DNA of 64,000 bases. Origin: a bacterium (GTDB taxonomy: Bacteria; Oederibacteriota; CAKKQC01). The DNA lies in assembly GCA_919901855.1 (NCBI GenBank), contig CAKKQC010000010.1, forward strand, positions 107,214-171,213, given 5' to 3'. Below the pieces are notes generated by a model. That model searched no databases and was not told where the DNA came from. It saw only the letters and a list, made by a program, of their open reading frames with translations. How positions within the stretch are numbered: position 1 is the first letter of the stretch; each line of letters begins with the position of its first letter. Positions 19,058 through 27,830 of the stretch are shown one piece after another. Both the position numbers and the translations under genes were made by a program.

Positions 19058-19983
19058 TCCGTCACCTGCTGTCGATCTCGGACCTGACCGCCCGGGACAT
19101 CGAGGGGCTCCTGGCCCTCACGGCACGGTGCAAGGGGAACGGAGCGTCCTTCGGCCGGGCGCTGGCGGGGAAGGCCGTGGCGCTCATTTTCGAGAAGTCC
19201 TCGACCCGGACCCGGCTCGCCTGCGAGGTCGCGGTCGGGCGGCTCGGCGGCCGGCCGGTCACGATCGCGGGAACGGACCTCCAGGTCGGCCGGGGCGAGA
19301 CCCTCGAGGACACCGCCCGGATCTTCTCCCGGTTCGTCGACGCCGTCTGCTGGCGGACGACCGGGCACGACCGGCTGGAAGCCTTCGCCAAGGTGGCCAC
19401 CATTCCGGTCATCAACACGCTGTCCGACGCCGAGCACCCGTGCCAGATTCTGGCCGACCTCTTCACGATCCGGGAGCGGTTCGGCCGGGGCCGGTGGCCG
19501 TCGGTGGCCTTCGTCGGGGACGCCGGCAACAACGTTGCCCACTCCTGGCTCCTGGCCGCCGGAACCCTGGGGATGGACCTGCGGCTCGCCTACCCGTCCC
19601 GGCACCAGCCGGACCTCGCGGTCCGGACCGCGGCGGCGAAGCTCGCGAAGGCCTCGGGGGCGAAGCTGACCTTCACGAACGACCCGGCCGAGGCGGCGAA
19701 GGGGGCAGACGTCCTCTACACCGACGTCTGGGTGAGCATGGGGCAGGAGGCCGAGCGCGGCGAGCGGCTGAAGCTCTTCCGGCCCTACCAGATCGGCGCC
19801 AAGCTCATGAAGCTGGCGTCCGTGCGGGCCGTGGTCATGCACTGCCTGCCCGCGCACCGAGGAGAGGAACTGACGGCCGAAGTCATGGACTCGGAAAAGT
19901 CGATCGTCTTCGACCAGGCAGAGAACCGCCTCTACAACGCGATGGCGGCCCTGCTGTGGTGTACCGGAGGAGGCAAGTCATGA
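19054..19983 (+). CDS. argF: Ornithine carbamoyltransferase
   Basis: This 309-residue cytosolic enzyme makes citrulline from ornithine and carbamoyl phosphate. The carbamoyl-phosphate motif appears as EKSSTRTRLACEVA (canonical STRT), followed by DAVCWRTTGHDRLEAFA, the HPCQILADL motif, the ornithine-binding VWVSMGQE segment (usual SMG loop), and the HCLPAHRGEE motif with catalytic Cys. Length and motif order are standard. It overlaps argG by ATGA, and both probably share a promoter at 19042. Confidence 0.95.
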   Translation: MIRHLLSISDLTARDIEGLLALTARCKGNGASFGRALAGKAVALIFEKSSTRTRLACEVAVGRLGGRPVTIAGTDLQVGRGETLEDTARIFSRFVDAVCWRTTGHDRLEAFAKVATIPVINTLSDAEHPCQILADLFTIRERFGRGRWPSVAFVGDAGNNVAHSWLLAAGTLGMDLRLAYPSRHQPDLAVRTAAAKLAKASGAKLTFTNDPAEAAKGADVLYTDVWVSMGQEAERGERLKLFRPYQIGAKLMKLASVRAVVMHCLPAHRGEELTAEVMDSEKSIVFDQAENRLYNAMAALLWCTGGGKS

Positions 19984-21161
19984 AGGTGGTACTGGCATAC
20001 TCGGGCGGTCTGGACACGTCGGTCATGATTCCTTGGATCAAGGAACGGTACGGTTGCGAGGTGGTCGCGTTCGTGGCCGATGTCGGCCAGGGCGACGACA
20101 TGGGGAAGGTGAAGGCCAAGGCGATCCGGACGGGCGCGTCGAAGTGCGTGGTCCGGGACCTCCAGGCGGAGTTCCTCCGGGACTTCGCGTTTCCCGCCCT
20201 CCGGGCGGGCGCGGTCTACGAGGGCAAGTACCTGCTCGGGACCGCGATCGCGCGGCCGTGCATCGCGAAGGCCCAGGTCGAGGTCGCGCTGGCCGAGCGG
20301 GCGGACGCGGTGGCGCACGGGGCGACGGGGAAGGGCAACGACCAGGTCCGGTTCGAGATGGCGTACATGGCCCTCGCGCCGTCGCTGAAGGTCATCGCGC
20401 CGTGGCGGGAGTGGGACCTCAAGTCCCGGTCGGACGAGTTCGCCTACGCGGAGGCGCGGGGCATCCCGGTCCCGGTGACCCGGAAGTCGCCGTACTCGAT
20501 GGACACGAACCTGTGGCACAACTCGATCGAGGGCGGCGAGCTCGAGGAGCTTTCCCGGGTTCTGCCCGACTCGGCGCTCCGGGTCGTGACGCCCCCGGCG
20601 CGGTGCCCGGCCCGGGGGGCGACCGTCCGGATCGGGTTCCTGCGGGGGATTCCGGTGTCGGTCAACGGCCGGAAGACTTCCCCCGTGCCCCTGGTGCAGG
20701 CGCTCAACCGGCTCGGGGCCGCGCACGGGATCGGGGTCGTGGACTGCGTCGAGAACCGGCTGGTGGGGATGAAGTCCCGGGGCGTATATGAGACGCCGGG
20801 GGGCACGCTCCTGCACGCCGCCCTGAACGAACTCGTGGCCGTCTGTCTCGACCGGGAGACGGCGCGGGTGCGGCAGACGCTCGCGCTCAAGTACGCGGAG
20901 ATGGTCTACTACGGCCAGTGGTTCACTCCCCTGCGGGATGCGCTCGATGCGTTCATGGCCGCTTCGGCGCGGCCGCTGACGGGCGAGGTGACCCTCGGCG
21001 TGGGCCGGGGGTTGATCCGGATCCTCAAGCGGGCCTCGCCCTTCGCCCGGTACCGGGCCTCGTTGGCGACATTCGAGGAAGGGGAGGCCTACAACCACGG
21101 CCACGCCGAGGGGTTCATCCGGCTCTTCGGGCTGCCCTTCCGGGGAGGAAGCCGGGCGTGA
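19980..21161 (+). CDS. argG: Argininosuccinate synthase
   Basis: The 393-residue protein ligates citrulline and aspartate with ATP hydrolysis. The N-terminal PP-loop AYSGGLDTSV is intact, followed by VADVGQGDD, the citrulline/Asp-binding GTAIARPCIAK and AHGATGKGNDQVRFE segments, and DTNLWHNSIEGGELE. Length is normal for ArgG. It is translationally coupled to argF by a 4-base overlap, and the next gene begins inside its stop codon (GTGA). argH is not present in the window. Confidence 0.96.
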   Translation: MKVVLAYSGGLDTSVMIPWIKERYGCEVVAFVADVGQGDDMGKVKAKAIRTGASKCVVRDLQAEFLRDFAFPALRAGAVYEGKYLLGTAIARPCIAKAQVEVALAERADAVAHGATGKGNDQVRFEMAYMALAPSLKVIAPWREWDLKSRSDEFAYAEARGIPVPVTRKSPYSMDTNLWHNSIEGGELEELSRVLPDSALRVVTPPARCPARGATVRIGFLRGIPVSVNGRKTSPVPLVQALNRLGAAHGIGVVDCVENRLVGMKSRGVYETPGGTLLHAALNELVAVCLDRETARVRQTLALKYAEMVYYGQWFTPLRDALDAFMAASARPLTGEVTLGVGRGLIRILKRASPFARYRASLATFEEGEAYNHGHAEGFIRLFGLPFRGGSRA

Positions 21162-22330
21162 ATTCGAGGGCGCTCTCCGCGCTCGCCTTGGCTCTGATGC
21201 TGGCGGAGGCGTCTTCCGCCGCGAACTCGGCACCGCCGGTGCGGGCGACTAGCCCGGTGCCGGCTGCGGTGCCGTCTCAACCCGAGGGGCCGGCTACCGC
21301 GGCTGAGATCGAGGCGGGCATCAGCCGGGCGGTGGAGCTCCGCGTGGGGAAGGGCTACGACGAGGCGCTCGCCCAGCTCGCCGCCGTGGAGACCCGGCTC
21401 GCGGGACTGGACCGGTCCGACCCGTCCGCCGCGGACGCGCGCGCCGAGGTCGGGTACCAGCGCGGCCTCGTGCTCCAGGAGGCGGGGCGGCTGGCGGACG
21501 CGGCGGGAGCCTTCGACGGCGTGGCCCGGCACCTGCCGTCCACGTCGGTGGCCGGGCACGCCCGCTTGAGTCTGGCGGAGGTCCAGATCCGGCTGGAACG
21601 GCCCGACGACGCGGCCGAGACCTACCGCAGTGTGCTGCGCGAGAACCCCAAGCTCGCGGGCGCGGCCCTGCTCGGGCTGGCGGGCCTGGAGGAATCGCGG
21701 GGACATGTGGTCGAGGCGGCCCGCGCCTACCGGAACATCGTGAGGAACTTCCCGTCCGCGGCCGAGACGCCTTCGGCGAAGAAGTCCCTGGAGGCCGTCT
21801 GCGGTCGCCTGCTCGAGGGTAAGCCGAGCACGACGATGCTGGAGGAGATCGTGGCGCGGGGGGACTGCCTCATGGACGCCAATCGCGCTCCGGAGGCGGA
21901 AGCCCTCTACCAGGCCACGCTAAAGCGGCGCATGCCGCCCGAAGAGCGGGTGAGCCTGCTCATGGCGCTCGGACAGGCGCTCGACGCGCAGGACCGGACC
22001 GCCGCGTCCGAGCGCGTGTACCGGCAGGTCGTGAAGCTGACCCCGGGGACGCCGGAGGCGGCCTGGGCCCAGATGACGATCGTCCAGGGCTTCCTCGACC
22101 GCGGCCGTTTGAGCGAGGCGGTGCGCGAGCTCGAGCGGATCGTGAAGGCCTACCCCGGCACCCCGGCCCAGGCCCAGGCGCAGTTCGAGGCGGGGTCCGT
22201 CTACGAGGCGCTGAGGAATCCGAAGAAGGCCGAGGAGGCGTATCGCAAGGTGCTCGAGCTCGCGCCGCAATCGCCCTGGGGGCTCGAGGCCCAGTCGTGC
22301 CTCGTGCGCATGGTGGAGCAGAAGCCCTGA
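21158..22330 (+). CDS. Secreted tetratricopeptide-repeat protein
   Basis: Starting at GTG 21158, which overlaps the argG stop, the 390-residue product has a signal peptide (NSRALSALALALMLAEASSA) and then TPR-like units over most of its length, for example GYQRGLVLQEAGRLADAAGA, AEVQIRLERPDDAAETYRSV and GSVYEALRNPKKAEEAYRKV. The layout recalls YbgF/CpoB- and BamD-like periplasmic scaffolds. A short linker, SPVPAAVPS, is encoded by 25 bases found identically in the gene at 33748. It begins a run of coupled envelope genes continuing to 24245. The partner is unknown. Confidence 0.75.
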   Translation: MNSRALSALALALMLAEASSAANSAPPVRATSPVPAAVPSQPEGPATAAEIEAGISRAVELRVGKGYDEALAQLAAVETRLAGLDRSDPSAADARAEVGYQRGLVLQEAGRLADAAGAFDGVARHLPSTSVAGHARLSLAEVQIRLERPDDAAETYRSVLRENPKLAGAALLGLAGLEESRGHVVEAARAYRNIVRNFPSAAETPSAKKSLEAVCGRLLEGKPSTTMLEEIVARGDCLMDANRAPEAEALYQATLKRRMPPEERVSLLMALGQALDAQDRTAASERVYRQVVKLTPGTPEAAWAQMTIVQGFLDRGRLSEAVRELERIVKAYPGTPAQAQAQFEAGSVYEALRNPKKAEEAYRKVLELAPQSPWGLEAQSCLVRMVEQKP

Positions 22331-23799
22331 CGTCCCGCTCGACGCTCCTCGCCGCCCTCTCGATCGTGGCCCTGTCCGGCGCCGCCGTGACGGCGACAGC
22401 CGAGACGGCATCACAGCCGGCCATGGGCTCATCGGCTGCACCGGCGATGCCGACGGTGCCGCCGTTGCCGCCGTTGCCGCCGTTGCAGGCCCGGGATCTC
22501 CTGCCCAGGATCCTGTGGTCGCGCTCCCTGCCGGACTCGCCGGCCGGCGGCCCCGCCGCGGGCGGCGGGCTCGTTTACGTGGCCTTCGTGGACGATACCC
22601 TGCGGGCGTACCACATGGCGGATGGGGCCGAGGCGTGGAAGCGCGCCCTGGGCAGCTCGGCGCAGACCGGGCCCGCGTACGTCAAGGGCCTCGTCATCCT
22701 CGCCGACACGTCGAGGCGCCTGCGCGCGTTCGACGCGGCGACGGGGGAGCCGAAGTGGGAGGCGTCGCTCGCGGCGCAGGCGACCTCCGAAATCGGCGTG
22801 AGCGAGACGCTCCTGTGTCTGGGTGAGGGCAACCGGACCTGCGCGGCCTACGGCACCGCCGACGGGAAGCCGCTCTGGCGGGTGACCATGCGGGGCGACG
22901 TCGTGGGCGCCCCGTTCATCGGCGACTCGTCGGTCGTGTTCGGGGACACGGGACATGCCCTGTACGCCGTCGCGAAGCTCTCGGGAGAGGTCTCCCGGCA
23001 GATCATCCTTTCCGGCGAGGTGTACGGCCGGGTGGGCGGCGAGCCGGGCGGGGCGTCCCGCTCCCTCGTGGCTGTCGGCACGCACGACGGCCGCGTGCAC
23101 GGGATCACGGCCGTCTGGGACCGGCACTGGGCGGCCCGGGTTCGGGGCATCGTCCGGGGCGCGCCGCTCGTGCGGCCCGAGGCCGTCTACGCCGGGAGCG
23201 ACGAGAGCGTGGTCTACGAGATCGACAAGGGGGACGGCACGGTCCGCTGGGCGGCCGGCGTGGGCGGCCCCGTGGTCGAACGGATATCGCTCCAGCCGTG
23301 GGGGCTCATGGTGCCGGCGGGCGGGGCCGTCAGCGTGCTCGAGCCGAAGTCCGGTAGACTTATCGAGGACCTGCCGGTCGGTGGCACGATCGTCGGGATG
23401 GCGGAAGAGGCCGGGACGATCGTGGTGGCGACGTCGAACGGAAAGCTGGCCGCTGCGGGCGTCCGGGTGCCCGAGAAGGTCGAAGCTCCGAAGAAGCCGG
23501 CCGGCCTCGTGTCCGTGATCGTGGATCCGACGATCGTGGTGCCGAAGAAGGGCCTGGGGACCGTGGTCACGTTCTCGCTGACCGAGCCGCGGTCGCTGGT
23601 CGTCGATGTGGCGGACGCGCGTGGCCGTAGGGTCCGGTTGCTCGCGAACCGGGATCGCGCGTGGCCGGATACGTACCGGTACGAATGGGATGGCATGACC
23701 GAGGGGAAAAAGCCGGCGGTGCCGGGTGTCTACCGCGTCCGGGTTGTGGCCGGAGAGGAGGAAGTCAGCGTGGGGATCGAAGTGGCGGGGCCGCGATGA
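22297..23799 (+). CDS. Secreted PQQ-like beta-propeller protein with FlgD-like tail
   Basis: The predicted 500-residue protein has a signal sequence (LLAALSIVALSGAAVTATA), a short Pro/Leu linker encoded by three 9-base repeats at 22461-22486, and about six PQQ/WD-like blades, as in VYVAFVDDTLRAYHMADGAE and RLRAFDAATGEPKWEA. Its last 90 residues (VVTFSLTEPRSLVVDVADAR through VPGVYRVRVVAGEEE) resemble the FlgD Ig-like domain. GTG 22297 is the nearest canonical start but overlaps the TPR gene by 34 bases; a CTG at 22327 would give a better signal peptide and a CTGA overlap with the upstream stop. It could be a BamB-like assembly factor, which is a guess. Confidence 0.7.
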   Translation: MPRAHGGAEALTSRSTLLAALSIVALSGAAVTATAETASQPAMGSSAAPAMPTVPPLPPLPPLQARDLLPRILWSRSLPDSPAGGPAAGGGLVYVAFVDDTLRAYHMADGAEAWKRALGSSAQTGPAYVKGLVILADTSRRLRAFDAATGEPKWEASLAAQATSEIGVSETLLCLGEGNRTCAAYGTADGKPLWRVTMRGDVVGAPFIGDSSVVFGDTGHALYAVAKLSGEVSRQIILSGEVYGRVGGEPGGASRSLVAVGTHDGRVHGITAVWDRHWAARVRGIVRGAPLVRPEAVYAGSDESVVYEIDKGDGTVRWAAGVGGPVVERISLQPWGLMVPAGGAVSVLEPKSGRLIEDLPVGGTIVGMAEEAGTIVVATSNGKLAAAGVRVPEKVEAPKKPAGLVSVIVDPTIVVPKKGLGTVVTFSLTEPRSLVVDVADARGRRVRLLANRDRAWPDTYRYEWDGMTEGKKPAVPGVYRVRVVAGEEEVSVGIEVAGPR

Positions 23800-24245
23800 C
23801 GGCGTTGAGCGAGGTGACGGGGGAAGCGGGAACACTCCTGGCGGGTCTGCGGGAGGAGGTAGTGATCTACGGGAGCGTCCTGGCCATCTCGGGCGAGGAG
23901 CTCAAGCTCGTTAAGGATGCCGAGCTGGAGCAGGCGACGCAGATGCTGACGAAGAAACAGCAGATGCTCGAGGACATCGCGAACATCGAGAGCCGGGTCA
24001 AGCCGATGAAGGAGAAGTGGCCCTCGATCCGCGCGTCCCTCCCCGCGCCGGCGCAGGGTCAGTTCGCGGACGTGCTCCGGAACCTCTCCGACCTGCTCGA
24101 GCGCCTGATTTCGATCGAGCGCGAGACGGAGGAGATCCTCGCGCGCCAGATCGCGATCGTGAAGAAGGGCGCGGGAGCGGCCGCCGCCGAGGACCGGGCG
24201 AAGAAGGCCTACGGCGCGCAGAAGGACCGGGAAGGCAAGAAGTAA
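23796..24245 (+). CDS. Small helical protein, FlgN-like
   Basis: The 149-residue product is almost entirely helical and charged, with heptad-like Leu spacing in LREEVVIYGSVLAISGEELK and a segment EQATQMLTKKQQMLEDI that resembles the Lys-containing core of FlgN-type export chaperones. It has no signal peptide or membrane segment. ATG 23796 overlaps the previous stop by ATGA, so it is coupled to the propeller protein. No flagellar genes are visible, so a flagellar role is not supported; it might chaperone one of the neighbouring secreted proteins. Confidence 0.5.
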   Translation: MTALSEVTGEAGTLLAGLREEVVIYGSVLAISGEELKLVKDAELEQATQMLTKKQQMLEDIANIESRVKPMKEKWPSIRASLPAPAQGQFADVLRNLSDLLERLISIERETEEILARQIAIVKKGAGAAAAEDRAKKAYGAQKDREGKK

Positions 24246-24246
24246 G

Positions 24247-25215
24247 ATCGACAACCTGACCCATTCCCTCGTCGGGGCGGCCATCGCCGAGGCCGGCCCC
24301 CGCCGCCGGTGGGGCGGTGCCGCGTTCTGGCTGCTCGTGATCGCCTCCAACCTTCCGGACCTCGACGCCGTCACGTTCCTCGGGGGCTACGACTACATGG
24401 TGTTCGGCCGCCGGACCATTACCCACTCGGTCCTGATCATGCCGTTCCTCGCCCTCGGGCTCGCGCTCGCCTTCCGCCGCTGGACCTCGTTAAAGGATCC
24501 CGGCCCCCTGATCGGCCTCTCCCTGCTCGGCGTGTTCCTGCACACCGGGCTGGACCTTTTCAATTCCTGGGGTGTCGAGGTGTTTGCGCCGCTCTCGGCC
24601 GCCCGGTTCGGCATCGGCTGGCTCGGCATCGTCGATCCATGGATCTGGGCCATCCTGGGCGTGGGGCTGATCGCCGGACTGATCCGCCCCGTCTGGTCGC
24701 TTGCGGCCAACCGGATCGCCCTCGGTCTGCTCGTTCCGTGGATCATGTTCTGCGGGGCCGGCCACGGACTCGCCATCGCGCACTTCCGCGAGTCGATCAG
24801 CCGGCTTCGCGTGCGGCCCGACCGCATCGAGGCGTACGCCCAGCTCATGGAGCCGCTGCGCTGGTCCGTGGTCGCCTCGACGCCCGCCGCCTACTACCAG
24901 GGAGACGTGCACGCGCTGGCGGGGCTCCAGGGCCGGGTCCGCGTCTTCTTCCGCACCGAGATCCCGGAGCCGCTGCGGGGCCCGTTCACGGCGTCGTACT
25001 TCGCGTGGGCTTCCGCGCCGCTCGTCCGGCCGCTCTCGGCCGACCAGGGCGGCGGCCTTGCCCTCGTGGACCTCCGGTTCGTGAACCGGATCGGCGGCAT
25101 GCCCTTCGTCGCCCGGCTCTACACGGACCCCCTGGGCCGGCCCGCGCACACGTGGCTGGCCTGGCAGCTCACGGCGCCCGCGGCCGACCAGGAGTACGAG
25201 CTCCCGCGGCTGTGA
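24247..25215 (+). CDS. DUF457/YdjM-type membrane-bound metal-dependent hydrolase
   Basis: The 322-residue product begins with family-typical IDNLTHSLVGAAIAEA, followed by VIASNLPDLDAVTF, FGRRTITHSVLI and HTGLDLFNSWGVEVF, the His/Asp motifs that bind metal in the DUF457 (YdjM/LexA-regulated inner membrane) family. Three or four membrane helices follow. The conserved N-terminus starts at ATC 24247, one base after the preceding stop, and I see no ATG, GTG or TTG in frame before GTG 24337, which would cut off the first conserved His. Either a non-standard start codon or a base error is implied. The downstream gene overlaps by GTGA. Confidence 0.75.
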   Translation: MDNLTHSLVGAAIAEAGPRRRWGGAAFWLLVIASNLPDLDAVTFLGGYDYMVFGRRTITHSVLIMPFLALGLALAFRRWTSLKDPGPLIGLSLLGVFLHTGLDLFNSWGVEVFAPLSAARFGIGWLGIVDPWIWAILGVGLIAGLIRPVWSLAANRIALGLLVPWIMFCGAGHGLAIAHFRESISRLRVRPDRIEAYAQLMEPLRWSVVASTPAAYYQGDVHALAGLQGRVRVFFRTEIPEPLRGPFTASYFAWASAPLVRPLSADQGGGLALVDLRFVNRIGGMPFVARLYTDPLGRPAHTWLAWQLTAPAADQEYELPRL

Positions 25216-26066
25216 TCAGCTCCCGGGTGGCCGTCATCGGACATCGGGGGGCGTCGTTCTGGGCCCCCGAGGAGACCGCGCCAGCGTTCCTGCTCGCGCG
25301 CGAACTGGGGGCGGACTGGCTCGAGATGGACATCCAGCGGACGAAGGACGGTGTCCTCATCGCGCACCACGACGGCGACCTTGCCCGGACCACGGACTGC
25401 GCTACGGTCTTCCCGGGCCGGGAGCGGGACGGGGTGCACACTTTCACGTGGGACGAGGTCCGGCGGCTCGACGCTGGGAGCTGGTTCAACGCCAAGCAAC
25501 GGGACCGGGCCCGGGAGTCGTTCCGGGGTCTGGTAATCCAGCGGCTGGAGGACGTGATCGGGATCGGGGAGAAGGGCGCGCCGGCGCAGGGCCTCTATAT
25601 TGAGACCAAGCTGGCATCCCGGTTCCCGGGCATCGAGGAGGAACTCGTCGGCCTGTTGCGGAATCGCGGCTGGTTCGGCCGGACGCATTTCCAGTCGTTC
25701 GAGCCCGACAGCCTCGAGCGGCTTCGGGAGCTGGCGCCCGGCGTGCCCTCGACATATCTGATCAGGGCGTCCATGGTGCGGCAGCAAGGGTGGCGGCGGC
25801 TCCTGCACGACGCCTGCCGGATCGCGACCGTTATCGGCCCGGATCTCGGGTGCATGGTCCGCCGGCACTGGGTCGTGGGGGAGGCGCACCGCCTCGGGCT
25901 TGAGGTCCATCCCTGGACCGTGGACCCAAAATGGATGATGCGGCTGGCGCTGGGGCTGGGCGCCGACGGGCTCTTCACGAACCGGTGCGACGTCATGCTG
26001 AAACACGTGGGCCGGCCGGGCCCGGCCGTCGATTCGCTCTGGGAGCGGATCGGCTACAAGCGGTAG
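25212..26066 (+). CDS. Glycerophosphodiester phosphodiesterase family protein
   Basis: The 284-residue GDPD-type enzyme is expected to split glycerophosphodiesters into an alcohol and glycerol-3-phosphate. The catalytic signature is clear: VIGHRGASFWAPEETAPAF, DWLEMDIQRTKDGVLIAHHD with metal-binding Glu/Asp and the second catalytic His, then YIETKL and VHPWTVDPKWMMRLALGLGADGLFTNR. No signal peptide is seen, so it is probably cytosolic. GTG 25212 overlaps the upstream stop. The last codons overlap the -10 box of tyrS. Confidence 0.9.
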   Translation: MISSRVAVIGHRGASFWAPEETAPAFLLARELGADWLEMDIQRTKDGVLIAHHDGDLARTTDCATVFPGRERDGVHTFTWDEVRRLDAGSWFNAKQRDRARESFRGLVIQRLEDVIGIGEKGAPAQGLYIETKLASRFPGIEEELVGLLRNRGWFGRTHFQSFEPDSLERLRELAPGVPSTYLIRASMVRQQGWRRLLHDACRIATVIGPDLGCMVRRHWVVGEAHRLGLEVHPWTVDPKWMMRLALGLGADGLFTNRCDVMLKHVGRPGPAVDSLWERIGYKR

Positions 26067-26069
26067 AAT
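26064..26069 (+). promoter_or_regulatory. -10 box (TAGAAT) in front of tyrS
   Basis: CGGTAGAAT ends 6 bases before the tyrS ATG at 26076 and overlaps the preceding stop codon. It is another member of the short-spaced -10 pattern, implying a leaderless tyrS message. Confidence 0.5.
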
Positions 26070-26075
26070 CGTCAT

Positions 26076-27287
26076 ATGGCCGGACTGCATTCGATTACGA
26101 TCGACGAGGAGCTCGCGATCCTGCGGCGCGGCGTCGCCCACGAGATCCCCAAGGACTCGCTCCGGGAGAAGCTCGAGCTGTCCCGGCGGGAGAAGCGGCC
26201 CATGCGCATCAAGTTCGGCGTGGACCCGAGCGCGCCCGACCTCCACCTCGGCCACACGGTGCCCCTCCGAAAACTCCGGCAGTTCCAGGAGCTCGGGCAC
26301 ACGGTCATCTTCCTCATCGGCGACTTCACGGCGAGGATCGGCGACCCCACGGGAGTGTCCGTAACCCGGCCCCAGCTCAACGAGGCGCAGGTCAAGGCCT
26401 ACGCGCAGACGTACCTCGACCAGGTATGGAGGGTCCTGGACCAGGCGAAGACCGAGGTCCGGTACAACAGCGAGTGGGCCGGGAAGATGACGTTCGCCGA
26501 CGTGATCCGGCTGGCCGGGAAATATACGGTCGCCCAGATCCTCGAGCGCGACGACTTCGCGAAGCGGTATGGCGAGAAGAAGCCCATCGGCGTCCACGAG
26601 TTCCTCTACCCGCTCGTGCAGGGGTATGACTCCGTGGCCCTCCGGGACGACATCGAGATGTGCTCGACGGACCAGATCTTCAACTGCCATGTCGGCCGCG
26701 TGCTCCAGCAGGACGCCGGGATGCCGGGGCAGTCGATCCTGGCCATGCCGCTTATCGAGGGCACCGACGGGGTGGCCAAGATGAGCAAGTCCAAGGGCAA
26801 CGCGATCGGGATCACGGAGAAGCCCGAAGACATGTACGGCAAGGTCCTGTCCCTGCCCGATGTCCTGATCGAGAAGTTCGCGCTCCTGCTGCTCGACGAG
26901 CCCCTGCCGGCCGGGCTGACGCCGCGCGACGCCAAGCACGCGCTCGCCAAGGCCCTCGTGACCGCATACCACGGCGCAGCAGCGGCCGAGGCGGCGGCAA
27001 CCGGGTTCGACAAGGTCTTCGTCAAGCACCAGGTGCCCGATGACGCGCCCGAGTTCCGGCTGGCCCCCGGCCTCGTCAAGGACGGGCGGGCCTGGGTCGT
27101 CCGCCTGCTGACCGAAACGGGGCTCGCGCCGTCCAAGAACGAGGCGAACCGGCTTGTCGACCAGCGCGCGGTCGAGGTCGACGGGACCCTCGTCACCGAC
27201 CCCAAGTCCGACGTCCCCGTGCACGACGGGTCGATCCTCAAGGTCGGGAAGCGCCGCTTCGCACGGCTGCGGGTACCCGAGGACTGA
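26076..27287 (+). CDS. tyrS: Tyrosyl-tRNA synthetase
   Basis: This 403-residue class I synthetase charges tRNA-Tyr. It has the HIGH-type motif HLGH (57-60), KMSKS (235-239) and a C-terminal S4-like RNA-binding domain (SKNEANRLVDQRAVEVDG onward). It belongs to the HLGH subgroup of TyrRS. In the tyrosine/ATP pocket the usual GGTDQ appears as CSTDQ (196-200): the two glycines are replaced by Cys-Ser while Thr, Asp and Gln are kept. Transcription probably begins at the -10 box at 26064. Two inverted repeats follow the stop codon. Confidence 0.93.
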   Translation: MAGLHSITIDEELAILRRGVAHEIPKDSLREKLELSRREKRPMRIKFGVDPSAPDLHLGHTVPLRKLRQFQELGHTVIFLIGDFTARIGDPTGVSVTRPQLNEAQVKAYAQTYLDQVWRVLDQAKTEVRYNSEWAGKMTFADVIRLAGKYTVAQILERDDFAKRYGEKKPIGVHEFLYPLVQGYDSVALRDDIEMCSTDQIFNCHVGRVLQQDAGMPGQSILAMPLIEGTDGVAKMSKSKGNAIGITEKPEDMYGKVLSLPDVLIEKFALLLLDEPLPAGLTPRDAKHALAKALVTAYHGAAAAEAAATGFDKVFVKHQVPDDAPEFRLAPGLVKDGRAWVVRLLTETGLAPSKNEANRLVDQRAVEVDGTLVTDPKSDVPVHDGSILKVGKRRFARLRVPED

Positions 27288-27310
27288 GCGATGAAGGATC
27301 GAGCAGAAAG

Positions 27311-27351
27311 TTGACGCGCCGCGTCAAGTATCCGGCGCAGCGCGTCGGATA
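27311..27351. terminator. Two adjacent inverted repeats after tyrS
   Basis: The first is TTGACGC-GCC-GCGTCAA (27311-27327). The second has arms TATCCG and CGGATA (27329-27334 and 27346-27351). They lie about 25 bases after the tyrS stop. Neither is followed by a T-run, so termination or mRNA 3'-end protection is inferred from position. Confidence 0.4.
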
Positions 27352-27421
27352 TCGTCACAACCCCATGAACGATCCTGCACGCCGGAAGCGCCATGGGAGC
27401 GGAGGATGACCCCGCGCTGAG

Positions 27422-27814
27422 TTAGGCTGACGTCCCTCCTGGTTGTCCCCGCCAGCCGGCGAGGATCATGGGCAGGGGCTTGAGCTCCCGCCGCAGGGGA
27501 TCGAGGGCCAGGCCGAGCGCTTCGAGGGTGAACGCGCCGAGGAGGTTGCTGTCCCCCTCCTCTCCGAAAATGACGTCCGCTCCGCCGATCTTGTCCCCGA
27601 GGCGGAAGAGGGCGACGCCCTTGTGCCGCTTGATGAGATCGCCGTTGGCCAGCCGGAACTCCTGGAAGGCGATTGACTTGATGCCCAGCCGGTCGAGGAC
27701 GGCCTTGGGCACGACCGAGTAAATGGCCCCGGAATCGACGAGGAAGTCCATGGCTTCCATCCGCGAGGGGTCGGCGGGATTCCCGATCTCGACGCTGACT
27801 ACGGTGAGACCCAT
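27422..27814 (-). CDS. Retropepsin-like aspartic protease domain protein
   Basis: The 130-residue protein matches the single-domain bacterial retropepsin-like (clan AA) family. The catalytic motif is FLVDSGA with Asp27, followed by a flap-like region, and LLGAFTLEALGLALDP, which corresponds to the conserved C-terminal ILG-type motif with Gly. Such proteins act as homodimers; most have no known substrate. No signal peptide or membrane segment is visible. It is a single gene flanked by repeats, with an 18-base perfect palindrome 22 bases upstream of its start. Confidence 0.8.
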   Translation of the reverse strand: MGLTVVSVEIGNPADPSRMEAMDFLVDSGAIYSVVPKAVLDRLGIKSIAFQEFRLANGDLIKRHKGVALFRLGDKIGGADVIFGEEGDSNLLGAFTLEALGLALDPLRRELKPLPMILAGWRGQPGGTSA

Positions 27815-27830
27815 GCCGTCATCCTACCAA

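Noticed and set aside
23796-24245. Firm assignment of the FlgN-like protein to flagellar assembly.
   Set aside because: Similarity rests on helical pattern and one Lys-containing segment, and no flagellar gene is in the window, so only FlgN-like is stated.
27311-27327. TTGACGC-GCC-GCGTCAA after tyrS as another FNR-like operator.
   Set aside because: The TGAC and GTCA half-sites are 7 bases apart rather than 4, and it sits after a gene and before a convergent one, so a 3'-end hairpin is the simpler reading.
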